A model generated the notes under the pieces. The model had not been told where the DNA came from. It saw only the letters and a program-made list of their open reading frames with translations, and made no database searches. Position numbers and translations under genes: made by a program. 64,000 bases of DNA from Ectorhizobium quercum (GTDB lineage Bacteria > Pseudomonadota > Alphaproteobacteria > Rhizobiales > Rhizobiaceae). Position 1 is the stretch's first letter. Each line of letters begins with the position of its first letter. This document shows, piece after piece, positions 8,307 through 17,210 of the stretch. The stretch is from assembly GCF_026552795.1 (NCBI RefSeq), contig NZ_JANFPI010000003.1, positions 124,001 through 188,000 of the forward strand. The letters run 5' to 3'.

Positions 8307-9338
8307 CTAGAAGGCGAGTTGCACCTTCATCGAGCGGTTGCGGTCGCCGGCAGCCTCGAAGGCGGCCACCGCGTCCTCCAGCGGAAACACGCCGGTCAGC
8401 AGCGGCGTCAGGTCGACCCGACCGCGATTGATGAGATCGACGGCCAGCCCGAATTCCTCGTGGAAGCGGAACGTGCCCTTCATCTCGATTTCCTTCGCAA
8501 CCACCATGTTCTGCGGGATCGCGACGTCGCCGCCGAGCCCGAGCTGCACGAGAACGGATCGCGGACGCAGAACCTCGAGGCCGGAACGCACGGCGCGCTC
8601 GTTGCCGGAGGCTTCGAACTGAACGTCGAAATAGCCCTTGCCCGCGGAATAGGCTGCGAGCTGCTCCGGGTTGGCGGCGACGTCGATAACGCGGTCGGCG
8701 CCGACGGCAAGGGCCTTTTCCAGCACGGCGCCCATCACATCGGTCGCGACGATCTCGCGCGCACCGGCGGCACGGGCGGCGATGATCGCAAGCGCGCCGA
8801 TCGGGCCGCAACCGCTGACCAGCACCCGCTTGCCGAGCAGGGAGCCGGCTCGCGCCACCGCATGCAGCGTCACCGCGAAGGGTTCGGCCATCGCCGCCTC
8901 ATGGATCGACACGCCCGTCTCCACCCTGTGGCACTGCCATTCCTCCGCGACGAGACGCTGGCGGAACGCTCCCTGGATGTGGGGCATGGGCATGGCGCTG
9001 CCGTAGAAGCGCATGTTCAGGCAATGATTCTGCTCGCCCCTCAGGCAATAGTCGCAGGCATTGCACGGGCGGCTCGGCGACACCGCCACGCGGTCGCCCA
9101 CGGCCAGATGCGAAACGCCGGCGCCGAGCGCCGCGACCCTGCCCGCCACCTCGTGACCGAGGATCATCGGCTCGCGCAAGCGCACCGTGCCGAAACCGCC
9201 ATGATTGTAATAATGCAGGTCGGACCCGCAGATCCCGCCCGCCTCGATGGCGACCTCGACCTGTCCGAGACCGGGCGGCTCGACGTCCCGCTCCTCGATG
9301 CGAAGATCCTTCGCGGCATGAATGACGACGGCTTTCAT
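8307..9338 (-). CDS. idnD: L-idonate 5-dehydrogenase (zinc MDR family)
   Basis: Oxidises L-idonate to 5-keto-D-gluconate with NAD(P)+. It is 343 residues, the same length as E. coli IdnD. The catalytic zinc site is visible as C37 (GGICGSD), H62-E63 (LGHEV) and E152. The structural zinc lobe is C92, C95, C98 and C106 (PCNACDYCLRGEQNHC). SGCGPIGAL near 175-183 is the nucleotide fold. It is the second gene of a minus-strand pair behind the 2-hydroxyacid dehydrogenase (12 bp gap), driven from the region with the 18-bp palindrome at 10324. Divergent idnO and the LacI gene complete the pathway module. A sorbitol/xylitol dehydrogenase of the same family is the alternative, but the neighbours favour idonate. 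Confidence 0.87.
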   Translation of the reverse strand: MKAVVIHAAKDLRIEERDVEPPGLGQVEVAIEAGGICGSDLHYYNHGGFGTVRLREPMILGHEVAGRVAALGAGVSHLAVGDRVAVSPSRPCNACDYCLRGEQNHCLNMRFYGSAMPMPHIQGAFRQRLVAEEWQCHRVETGVSIHEAAMAEPFAVTLHAVARAGSLLGKRVLVSGCGPIGALAIIAARAAGAREIVATDVMGAVLEKALAVGADRVIDVAANPEQLAAYSAGKGYFDVQFEASGNERAVRSGLEVLRPRSVLVQLGLGGDVAIPQNMVVAKEIEMKGTFRFHEEFGLAVDLINRGRVDLTPLLTGVFPLEDAVAAFEAAGDRNRSMKVQLAF

Positions 9339-9350
9339 GGTCTCATCTCC

Positions 9351-10298
9351 TCACAATACGGACGTCGGAAGGGCCGACCCGGCGAAATGGGCGGTCAGAT
9401 TGTCGCGAACGAGCCGGCCCATCGCCTTGCGCGTTTCCACCGTGCCGGAAGCGTGGTGCGGCTGAAGCAGGACGTTTTCCAGCGTCAGGAAGCGGGGATC
9501 GAGCTTCGGCTCGCCTTCGAACACGTCGAGCGCGGCAGACCCCAGCGCACCGCTTTCCAGCGCATCGACAAGCGCGTCCTCATCGATGTTCGAAGCGCGG
9601 GAAATGTTGATGAGCATGCCCTCCGGCCCGAGCGCGGCGATCACCTCCTTCGAGACAACGTGACGCGTAACGGCCGACGCGGCCAACGTGACGAACAGGA
9701 AATCGGACCGTTCGGCGAGCGCAACGGGATCGGCAATGAAAGTCATGCCTTCAGCATAGGGCTTTTCCACCACGTCGCTGTAGGCGATATCCATATCGAA
9801 GCCGCGCAGGCGCTTCGCCACTTCGAAACCGATGCGGCCGAGACCGAGCACGCCGGCCCTGCGGCCCCAGACGCGGCGCTTCAGCGGATAAAGACCCTTT
9901 TCCGCCCAGCTTCCGTCCCTCACCCAGCGTTCGGCCCCGACCATGCCACGCGACTGGCACAGCATCATCGCCACGCCGAGATCGGCGACGTCGCCGGTCA
10001 GGACGTCTGGGGTGTTGGTCACGCGGATGCTGCGCTCCCGGCAGGCGTCGAGATCCACCGCATCGTAGCCGACCCCGTAGACGGAGACGATTTCGAGATT
10101 GGGGCAGGCCGTAATCATTTCGCGGCTCGCACCCAGTTCCCCGCGCGTGGCGATGCCGCGGATCGATGAGCCGACCTGCTTCAGAAAGGCCGTCTTGTTC
10201 TCAACCTCGAAATACCGGTGCACGGCGAAGGCCTCGTCGAGGGGTTCCTGATCCCAGGCGGGATAGGGGCCGATCTGAAGAATATCCGGCTTTTTCAA
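9351..10298 (-). CDS. D-2-hydroxyacid dehydrogenase (2-ketogluconate/hydroxypyruvate reductase-like)
   Basis: A 315-residue NAD(P)H-dependent 2-hydroxyacid dehydrogenase. GVLGLGRIGFEVAKRL is the nucleotide fold; the catalytic set is Arg in NISRAS, Glu in DVFEGEP and His in QPHHASG. Next to idnD and idnO it could interconvert 2-ketogluconate or 2,5-diketogluconate and the hydroxy acid. I place the start at the TTG at 10298 because GGAG lies 8 nt upstream and because this start is downstream of the operator at 10324-10341. A start at 10394 would run through that operator and overlap idnO. The first residues are then LKKPDILQIGPYPAWDQ. The substrate is inferred from context only. Confidence 0.85.
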   Translation of the reverse strand: MKKPDILQIGPYPAWDQEPLDEAFAVHRYFEVENKTAFLKQVGSSIRGIATRGELGASREMITACPNLEIVSVYGVGYDAVDLDACRERSIRVTNTPDVLTGDVADLGVAMMLCQSRGMVGAERWVRDGSWAEKGLYPLKRRVWGRRAGVLGLGRIGFEVAKRLRGFDMDIAYSDVVEKPYAEGMTFIADPVALAERSDFLFVTLAASAVTRHVVSKEVIAALGPEGMLINISRASNIDEDALVDALESGALGSAALDVFEGEPKLDPRFLTLENVLLQPHHASGTVETRKAMGRLVRDNLTAHFAGSALPTSVL

Positions 10299-10323
10299 CT
10301 CTAAGTCTCCGTCCTTGACATTA

Positions 10324-10341
10324 TATGTTATCGATAACATA
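10324..10341. promoter_or_regulatory. Perfect 18-bp LacI/GntR-type operator
   Basis: TATGTTATCGATAACATA is fully palindromic and closely resembles operators of the gluconate/idonate regulators GntR and IdnR of E. coli (ATGTTA...TAACAT). It lies between the divergent hydroxyacid dehydrogenase/idnD pair and idnO, 42 bp before idnO's ATG and 25 bp before the TTG at 10298. The LacI protein encoded at 11228 is the natural ligand. One site could control both directions. Confidence 0.85.
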
Positions 10342-10382
10342 AAAGACGCGACTTTTCCTGTCGAGAGCAAGACGAGAGAACT

Positions 10383-11138
10383 ATGGGTACCCAATTATTC
10401 GATCTGACCGGCCGGCGCGCGCTCGTCACCGGTTCGTCGCAGGGCATCGGCCGGGCATTGGCGCGCGGCCTGAAGGAAGCCGGCGCCGCCGTCGTCCTCA
10501 ACGGGCGCGACGAGACGAAACTCCGCAAGGCTGCGGACGCGCTGGGCGACGTGCATGTGCTGGCCTTCGACGTGACCGATCATGCCGCCACCCGCGCCGC
10601 CATCGACGGTTTCGAGGCCGAGGTCGGCCCCATCGACATTCTCGTCAACAATGCCGGCATGCAGCACCGCACGCCGCTCGAGGATTTTCCCGCCGACGCG
10701 TTCGAACGGCTCCTGCGCACCAACATCTCCTCGGTGTTCAACGCCGGGCAGGCGGTGGCCCGCCACATGATCGCGCGCGGTGCGGGCAAGATCATCAACA
10801 TCGCCAGCGTGCAGACGGCGCTCGCCCGCCCCGGCATCGCGCCCTACACGGCGACGAAGGGGGCCGTCGGCAACCTGACGAAGGGCATGGCGACGGACTG
10901 GGCGAAATACGGGCTACAGTGCAACGCCATCGCCCCCGGCTACTTCGATACGCCGCTCAATGCCGCGCTGGTCGACGATCCCGCCTTTTCCGCCTGGCTC
11001 GAAAAGCGCACGCCGGCCGGTCGCTGGGGCAAGGTGGAGGAACTGGTCGGCGCCTGCATCTTCCTGTCCTCCGCGGCATCCTCCTTCGTGAACGGGCACG
11101 TTCTCTACGTCGACGGCGGGATCACGGCCAGCCTGTGA
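10383..11138 (+). CDS. idnO: Gluconate 5-dehydrogenase (SDR family)
   Basis: Reduces 5-keto-D-gluconate to D-gluconate with NAD(P)H, the step after IdnD. It is 251 residues with classic SDR marks: TGSSQGIG (16-23) for cofactor, NNAG (89-92), catalytic S142, Y155 and K159 (YTATK), and the C-terminal DGGI. The N-terminus MGTQLFDLTGRRALVTG is typical of Gno/IdnO enzymes. The ATG at 10383 follows the palindromic operator by 42 bp and a weak GAGAG site. The LacI regulator gene follows 89 bp downstream on the same strand. No gluconate kinase or idonate permease is visible in the window. Confidence 0.88.
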   Translation: MGTQLFDLTGRRALVTGSSQGIGRALARGLKEAGAAVVLNGRDETKLRKAADALGDVHVLAFDVTDHAATRAAIDGFEAEVGPIDILVNNAGMQHRTPLEDFPADAFERLLRTNISSVFNAGQAVARHMIARGAGKIINIASVQTALARPGIAPYTATKGAVGNLTKGMATDWAKYGLQCNAIAPGYFDTPLNAALVDDPAFSAWLEKRTPAGRWGKVEELVGACIFLSSAASSFVNGHVLYVDGGITASL

Positions 11139-11227
11139 ATCCGGCAGCGTCGGAGGGGCGCGCCTGCTTGCCAAACCCGGCGCGCGGATTGTAATGCCAA
11201 GCGTCGACAATCCCGGAGGCGTGTTCC

Positions 11228-12238
11228 ATGACGAGCCGAAAACCGCCGGTCATGGCGGACATAGCCCGCATCGCCGGCGTCTCGTCCATGACGGTTTCGC
11301 GCGCCTTCCGGCGCGACAGCCGCATCAGCCCCGAAACCCGCGATGCGATCCTGAAGGTGGCGGAGGAGATGGGCTACGTCTTCGACGCGACGGCATCGAA
11401 CCTGCGCTCGCAGAAAACGGATTTCGTCGCGGTCACGATCCCCTCGCTCAACAACGCCAACTTCGCCGACACAGTCGAGGGGCTGAGCCGCACGCTCGCG
11501 GAGCGCGGCATGCAGATCCTTCTCGGCCACACGAATTACGACATGCAGGCGGAAGAACAGCTCATCGGGCAATTGCTGCGGCGCAAACCGCAGGCCATCG
11601 TGCTGACCGGTGGCAAGCACACCGAACGCGGCCGCCGACTGCTCGTCAATTCCGGCATTCCGGTGATCGAGACCTGGGACGTTCCGGCCGACCCCATCGG
11701 CTATCATGTCGGCTTTTCGAATGCCGGCGCCGTGCAGCGCATGGTCGATCATTTCGTCGAGGCCGGCTATCGCCGCATCGCCTTCATCGGCGGAGACGCC
11801 AGCCGCGACACGCGCGGCGAGGACCGCCGCCTCGGCTTCATCCGGGCGATGGAACACCACGGGCTGGCTTCCTCCCGCCTGATCGCGGCCGGCCCGCCGC
11901 CCATTTCCATGCGCGAAGGCGCGAGCGCCATGATCAAGCTTCTGGAAACGCGGCCGGACACCGAAGCGGTGATCTGCGTCTCCGACCTTTCCGCCTTCGG
12001 CGCCCTGACGGAATGCCAGCGGCGCGGCATCGCCGTGCCGGAGCAGATCGCCATCGCCGGTTTCGGCAATTACGAGATCGCCGGAATCTGCGTGCCGTCG
12101 CTGACAACCATCGATGCCCGTGCCCGCGAGATCGGCGAGCATGCAGGCGCGCTCGTTCTCGATCTGCTCGACGGAAAGCGGCCGGCCGCCAGCGTTACGC
12201 TGGAGCCGCGCCTCTTGCGTCGCGCCAGCAGCCGATAG
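11228..12238 (+). CDS. LacI-family regulator (GntR/IdnR-like)
   Basis: A 336-residue repressor. The N-terminal helix-turn-helix with hinge helix lies at about 8-60 (MADIARIAGVSSMTVSRAF), followed by a periplasmic-binding-protein-like effector domain (about 62-330). The sequence layout resembles gluconate regulators GntR/IdnR. The probable target is the 18-bp palindrome at 10324, which would let it control both idnO and the divergent dehydrogenase pair in response to idonate, gluconate or a ketogluconate. The ATG at 11228 has GGAGG upstream, separated by CGTGTTCC. It converges on the RraA-type gene with a 79-bp gap in which I see no clear terminator. Confidence 0.88.
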   Translation: MTSRKPPVMADIARIAGVSSMTVSRAFRRDSRISPETRDAILKVAEEMGYVFDATASNLRSQKTDFVAVTIPSLNNANFADTVEGLSRTLAERGMQILLGHTNYDMQAEEQLIGQLLRRKPQAIVLTGGKHTERGRRLLVNSGIPVIETWDVPADPIGYHVGFSNAGAVQRMVDHFVEAGYRRIAFIGGDASRDTRGEDRRLGFIRAMEHHGLASSRLIAAGPPPISMREGASAMIKLLETRPDTEAVICVSDLSAFGALTECQRRGIAVPEQIAIAGFGNYEIAGICVPSLTTIDARAREIGEHAGALVLDLLDGKRPAASVTLEPRLLRRASSR

Positions 12239-12317
12239 AGCGGCTCATATCCGGTCGGAACCGGGCAGCCACCCCATCTCTTCGTTTCGTCGCATTCGCG
12301 CGACGCCAGATGATTTC

Positions 12318-12992
12318 TCATTCCTCGACGACCAGCCCCTTGGCCTTCAGCACGGCTTCGAGCTTGCTGACCTCGACGACCGACTTGCCGGCCTTGTAGG
12401 CCGCAATATAGCCGGCCTCGGCATCCTCGCGCTCCTGGGACAGGCGGGCCACCTCCAGCGCCTCCTCGCGGCGAACGACGACCAGTCCGTCGGCATCGCC
12501 GACCACGATGTCGCCGGGATGGATCAGTTCGCCGCCGACCACGATGGAATCGTTGGTCGAGGTCAGCGTTTCCTTCACCGTGCCCTTGATGCAGAGGCTG
12601 AGCGAGAAGACCGGGAAGCCGAGTTCGCGCAATTGCAGCGAGTCGCGCACGCCGCTGTCCGTCACCAGCCCGCCGATACCCTTGGCGAGGCAGGCATTGG
12701 CGAGAACGTCGCCGAAGGAGCCGGCTTCCTCGTATTCGCCGGCCGAGACGACGATGATGTCGCCCGGCTGGGCATAATTGATGGCAAGCTGCAACATGAT
12801 GTTGTCGCGCGGCGCACAGCGCACCGTGAAGGCCGGCCCGCACAGTTTCATGCGATAGTCGACCGGCTTGATGCGCGACGACAGGGCACCTCTGCGGCCC
12901 TGCGCCTCGTGGATCGTGGCCGGCGAGAAGCGGGCCAGCGCATCGATCTCGGCCTGCGACGGCCGGAACGGCATTTTCTTGATATGGGTCAT
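12318..12992 (-). CDS. RraA-fold aldolase (4-carboxy-4-hydroxy-2-oxoadipate aldolase / oxaloacetate decarboxylase-like)
   Basis: A 224-residue protein of the RraA/MenG-like class II pyruvate aldolase family (LigK, GalC, HMG aldolase). GGLVTDSGVRDS carries the conserved Arg-Asp that binds substrate and divalent metal, and the N-terminal FSPATIHEAQGRRGAL is typical. It could cleave a 4-hydroxy-2-oxo acid to pyruvate plus a second acid, or decarboxylate oxaloacetate. GGGAGGAAAC directly precedes the ATG at 12992. It is the last gene of the minus-strand SDR-ABC transporter operon, 83 bp after the binding-protein gene with a hairpin between. A non-catalytic RraA-like role is less likely given the context. 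The real substrate is unknown. Confidence 0.83.
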   Translation of the reverse strand: MTHIKKMPFRPSQAEIDALARFSPATIHEAQGRRGALSSRIKPVDYRMKLCGPAFTVRCAPRDNIMLQLAINYAQPGDIIVVSAGEYEEAGSFGDVLANACLAKGIGGLVTDSGVRDSLQLRELGFPVFSLSLCIKGTVKETLTSTNDSIVVGGELIHPGDIVVGDADGLVVVRREEALEVARLSQEREDAEAGYIAAYKAGKSVVEVSKLEAVLKAKGLVVEE

Positions 12993-13013
12993 GTTTCCTC
13001 CCACGGTCGTCTG

Positions 13014-13034
13014 CGGCGGGCACTGTGCCCGCCG
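13014..13034 (-). terminator. GC-rich stem-loop after the binding-protein gene
   Basis: CGGCGGGCA (13014-13022) pairs with TGCCCGCCG (13026-13034) across a 3-nt loop; outer ACGGT/ACCGT arms extend it with a bulge. It lies between the binding-protein gene and rraA in one operon and has no T-run, so it more likely stabilises the upstream mRNA than terminates. Confidence 0.5.
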
Positions 13035-13075
13035 ACCGTTTGCCTGATGATTTCGAAAAGGACGTTCGTTTCCGG

Positions 13076-13912
13076 TCAGGGAATCGGATCGAATTCCAGT
13101 TCGGACAGCGACACGACCTTGTCGGTGCGGGTCATCTTGTATTCGGTGTCCTCGCCGAGCCACTTGTCCCAGATCTGGTTCAGTTCGCCCGACGTATCGA
13201 GCTTGCGTAGGATCTCGTTCACTTTCGTCGTCAGCGCCGGCTCGTCCTTCGCCATGCCGACGCCGATCGGCTGGTAGAGCATGGGTTCGGGGATCATGCG
13301 CATCTCCTTGCCCTTGGTCTTCGATTCGTTGACCAGCTTGGTGGTCGTCATCGTGTTGGCGACCATGCCGCGGGCCTTGCCCTGCTGCACGGCGAGATAG
13401 GCCGACGCCGTATCCTGGAAGGTCAGCGGTTCGGACTTGTTGAGCTTGATCGACATTTCGGAGGTCGAGCCCTTGGTGGAGGCCACGCGCTGGCCGACAT
13501 AATCGGCCTTGGTCTGGCCGGCATCGTCGGCGGGTACGATCAGCATTTCCTTGGCGAGATAATAAGGATCGCTGAACTCGATCTGTTCGGCGCGGCCCTG
13601 GGTGTAGGCGAGGTTGGCGACGGTGATGTCCACCCGGCCGAGCTTGACTTCCGGAACGCGGGCTTCGACCGACACCGGCTTGATTTCCACCCTGACGCCC
13701 AGTTCCTTGGCGATGGCGCCGCACAGATCGACGTCGAAGCCGACCATCTCGCGGGTCTTCGGATCGGGCGCGGCAAACGGCGGCACGTCGGCGAAAGTTG
13801 CGCAACGCAGCACCTTGTTCGCCATGATGGTGTCGAGGACATCGGCTTTCGCCTGGGTGGACAGCGCTGCTCCTGCCAGCATGGCACCGAGAATGATATG
13901 TTTGCACTTCAT
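13076..13912 (-). CDS. Polar amino-acid-type ABC transporter substrate-binding protein
   Basis: A 278-residue periplasmic binding protein (SBP family 3). A Sec signal peptide is visible (MKCKHIILGAMLAGAALSTQAKA, cleavage near residue 23). The mature part starts DVLDTIMANKVLRCATFADVPPF and includes MVGFDVDLCGAIAKELGVRV, typical of the family. The ATG at 13912 has AAGGAG upstream. Its partners are the ATPase 46 bp upstream in the operon and two permeases. The ligand cannot be read from sequence; the adjoining SDR and pyruvate aldolase suggest a hydroxylated acid or amino acid that feeds into pyruvate. Confidence 0.9.
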   Translation of the reverse strand: MKCKHIILGAMLAGAALSTQAKADVLDTIMANKVLRCATFADVPPFAAPDPKTREMVGFDVDLCGAIAKELGVRVEIKPVSVEARVPEVKLGRVDITVANLAYTQGRAEQIEFSDPYYLAKEMLIVPADDAGQTKADYVGQRVASTKGSTSEMSIKLNKSEPLTFQDTASAYLAVQQGKARGMVANTMTTTKLVNESKTKGKEMRMIPEPMLYQPIGVGMAKDEPALTTKVNEILRKLDTSGELNQIWDKWLGEDTEYKMTRTDKVVSLSELEFDPIP

Positions 13913-13958
13913 GACTGTTCTCCTTCGTTCTGGTTGATTGGCTGCATGTTGATGACGA

Positions 13959-14722
<764 letters not shown>

Positions 14723-14726
<4 letters not shown>

Positions 14727-15481
14727 GGCTGCTCCGTCGCATTGGAAGTGAGAGGAAGAGGGGCGGCATTGCGGCGCGGACCGAGCCCGGCCCGGCGACG
14801 GGTGATGCGCCGCTCCACGAAATTGGTCAGCCAGGTGAGCGACCAGCACAGCACGTAGTAGGTCATCGCCAGAATCAGGAAGACCTGGAACGGCTGCGTC
14901 AGGAGCATGTTGTTGACCTGGTTCGCCGCGAAGGTGAGATCCGGCACGTTGATGACGTAGCCCAGCGTCGTGTCCTTGATCGTCGCCACGAAGGTCGAGA
15001 GCATGCTGGGGATCATGTTGTAGAGCGCCTGCGGCAGAATGACGAAGCGCATGGCCCCGAAATAGCCGTGGCCGAGGGCGCGGGCCGCATCCATCTGGCC
15101 CTGGCCGAGGGCGACGATGCCTCCCCGGACGACCTCGCTGAGAAAGGCGCCCTGATAGATCACCAGCGTTATCAGCATGGTGAAGAAGCTCGGCACGTCG
15201 GCACCGGTGAGCAGCGGCACGAGGAAGTAGCACCACAGCACCAGCATCAGCAGCGGCACGCCGCGCGTCACATAGACGAGCACCGTCGCCGGCCAGCGCA
15301 CCAGCCGGAACTTGGACAGGCGGGCGAAGGCAAGCAGGATGGAGAAGGGAAAAGCCAGCACGATGGCGAGCGCGGACAGGATCAGCGTGTTGACGAGACC
15401 GCCTAGCGGGCCGTTCGGATATTGACCGATGAGCAGCAGAAGCCAGTATTCGTCGATGATGGAAATCATGTCGAAGATCAT
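14723..15481 (-). CDS. Amino-acid-type ABC transporter permease
   Basis: A 252-residue inner-membrane permease of the HisM/GlnP type. It has about five hydrophobic segments and the cytoplasmic coupling loop [23 protein letters not shown] take the ATG at 15481, which shares one base with the stop of the previous permease and has GGAGG 6 nt upstream; the GTG one codon earlier is too close to that site. The C-terminus (about 30 residues after [14 protein letters not shown]) is an ordinary cytoplasmic tail. It probably pairs with the other permease to make the channel. Confidence 0.88.
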
Positions 15482-16185
15482 CACCGGCCTCCATGCGCCG
15501 GATCGGCGCGCCAGGTCAGATAGGCGCCGAAGCCCATGATGATCAGTGAGAAAAACAGGTAGAGCACCGTGCCCACGAGGTAGATCTCGAAGGTCCGGAA
15601 GCTCAGGTTCTCGATCTCCTTGACCGCATGGCTGAGTTCCGGAGCGCCGATCACGATGGCAAGGCTGCTGTTCTTGAAGAGCGAAACGCTGTGGTTGATC
15701 AGGGCCGGCAAGGCATTGCGCACGCCCTGCGGCACCAGCACGAAACGCATGGCGGAAATGTAGCCGTGGCCGAGCGCCCGCGCGGCCTCCATCTGGCCGG
15801 GGCTGACCGAACGCAGGCCGGAGCGCAGGTCCTCGCTGAAATAGGCCGCCTGACAGAGCCCGAGACCGATGACCGCGAACATCATCTCGGCGGAATGCAT
15901 CGACAGCCAGGCGGAAACGGCGTCCGGCAGGATCGTGTAGATGCCGAAATACCAGAGCATGAGTTGCACCAGCGTCGGCACGTTGCGGTGATAGGACACG
16001 TAGGCCGCGACGACGGCATTGCCGATGCGCCCCGGCGAGAAGCGGATTGCCAGCAGCACGATGGCGAGGCTCATCGCCAGCAGCCAGGAGCCGATGGCGA
16101 TGATGAAGGTCATCTCGATGCCATGCAGCAGCATGCCCACATATTCAGGATTGCCGAGAATGGCGCCGAGATCGAAACCTTTCAC
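15481..16185 (-). CDS. Amino-acid-type ABC transporter permease
   Basis: A 234-residue permease with about five membrane segments and the coupling loop [22 protein letters not shown], which is nearly the same as in its partner. The start is the GTG at 16185, overlapping the SDR stop by 4 bp (GTGA), with GGGGGAGGGG just upstream. It is the second gene of the SDR-permease-permease-ATPase-binding protein-RraA operon. Confidence 0.88.
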   Translation of the reverse strand: MKGFDLGAILGNPEYVGMLLHGIEMTFIIAIGSWLLAMSLAIVLLAIRFSPGRIGNAVVAAYVSYHRNVPTLVQLMLWYFGIYTILPDAVSAWLSMHSAEMMFAVIGLGLCQAAYFSEDLRSGLRSVSPGQMEAARALGHGYISAMRFVLVPQGVRNALPALINHSVSLFKNSSLAIVIGAPELSHAVKEIENLSFRTFEIYLVGTVLYLFFSLIIMGFGAYLTWRADPAHGGR

Positions 16186-16949
16186 GACCGCCCCTCCCCC
16201 AAGCCGCCGGGCTGCGGCCGCGCCGTCTGGAGACCGCCCATCACCTGAAGAGTCGGCGTGATCTCCATATGGCCGATATTGACGGCGACCGGCGCGGCGA
16301 TGGCGAAGGCGATGGCTTCCGCGATGTCTGCGGCCTGCGGCAGTTCGAAACCGTCGATGAAGCGCTCGCGGATCGAGGGATCGTCGCCGTGGACATGGTT
16401 GAAAATGTCGGTCGCCACGCGGCCCGGGCAGATCTCCGTCACCCGCACGCGCTTGCCGAACGTGTCGATGCGCAACTGGTTGGACAGCATGCTGACGGCG
16501 GCCTTGGTGGCGTGGTAGGTGGAATTGCCGCCGAAATTGTAGAGACCCGCGATCGAGGAGATGTTGACGACATGGCCGCGGTCGCGCGCCGCCATGCCGG
16601 GCACGATCAGCCGGCAGAGATGCAGCACCGCCCGCAGGTTGACGTCCACGAGAAGATCGATATCGCCGTCCTCGGCCTCGAGGAATTTCTTCGGGCGGTC
16701 GACGCCGGCATTGTTGACCAGAATGTCGAACTCGACCCGGCCGGCCAGCGCCGCCAGGGCGTCGCGGTCGGTGACGTCGATGACGTGGGGAATGCAGCCT
16801 GTCCGTGCCGCAAGCTCTTCCAGCGCGCTGGCGCTGCGGGCGACGGCATGCACCTCGATGTTCTCGCGGCGAAACCGCTCCACGATCGCAGCGCCGATGC
16901 CCCCGGATGCACCGGTCACAAGAGCCGTTTTATAATCGGAAAAAGACAT
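16182..16949 (-). CDS. NAD(P)-dependent short-chain dehydrogenase (serine/3-hydroxy acid dehydrogenase-like)
   Basis: A 255-residue SDR: TGASGGIG cofactor motif (13-20), NNAG (79-82), and the catalytic triad S132, Y145 and K149 (YHATK). GNSTYHATKAAVSMLSNQLR and CPGRVATDIF recall the YdfG group, which acts on serine, allo-threonine and 3-hydroxy acids. The ATG at 16949 is preferred over the GTG at 16955, since AAGGGGATAGG lies at normal spacing. It is the first gene of the ABC transporter operon, so it probably oxidises the imported compound. LysR boxes lie upstream, divergent from the regulator gene at 17211. Confidence 0.85.
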   Translation of the reverse strand: MSFSDYKTALVTGASGGIGAAIVERFRRENIEVHAVARSASALEELAARTGCIPHVIDVTDRDALAALAGRVEFDILVNNAGVDRPKKFLEAEDGDIDLLVDVNLRAVLHLCRLIVPGMAARDRGHVVNISSIAGLYNFGGNSTYHATKAAVSMLSNQLRIDTFGKRVRVTEICPGRVATDIFNHVHGDDPSIRERFIDGFELPQAADIAEAIAFAIAAPVAVNIGHMEITPTLQVMGGLQTARPQPGGLGEGRS

Positions 16950-17028
16950 TCTCACCTATCCCCTTATCGTTGACAGGCAGCTTAGCGAAGCTTTCCGCTT
17001 CTGCCTAAGACGGATTGAATCTGGATGG

Positions 17029-17043
17029 ATAAGGAAGCCTTAT
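17029..17043. promoter_or_regulatory. Perfect LysR-type box ATAAGG-N3-CCTTAT
   Basis: ATAAGGAAGCCTTAT is a perfect 15-bp palindrome containing T-N11-A (17030/17042), the usual core of LysR-type sites. It lies between the divergent SDR operon (start 16949) and the LysR gene (start 17211). Confidence 0.65.
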
Positions 17044-17062
17044 GGAGCTTTTTTGCCTAAAT

Positions 17063-17083
17063 TTACCAAGCGATAACAGGTAA
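17063..17083. promoter_or_regulatory. Second LysR-type dyad TTACC-N11-GGTAA
   Basis: A 5-bp perfect inverted repeat with an 11-nt spacer, 20 bp to the right of the first box. Two spaced dyads, a recognition site plus an activation site, are usual for LysR-family control regions. Confidence 0.55.
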
Positions 17084-17210
17084 TTGGAGTATGATTCCAG
17101 AGTCGCGCCCAGGCGCGGAACAGGCTGCATGCGCCGCCGCTGCGCATCGGGATCGTTGCAAACCGGCCTTCGCCTTGTCACATTCGACCAAACAGCAAGG
17201 GCGGGCCCAC

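Noticed and set aside
8319-10169. 616-codon plus-strand frame opposite idnD and the hydroxyacid dehydrogenase
   Set aside because: Runs across two well-supported minus-strand genes and has no protein-family features.
9351-10394. Longer hydroxyacid dehydrogenase starting at 10394
   Set aside because: Would overlap idnO and read through the 18-bp operator; the TTG at 10298 has a well-spaced GGAG and starts at the domain.
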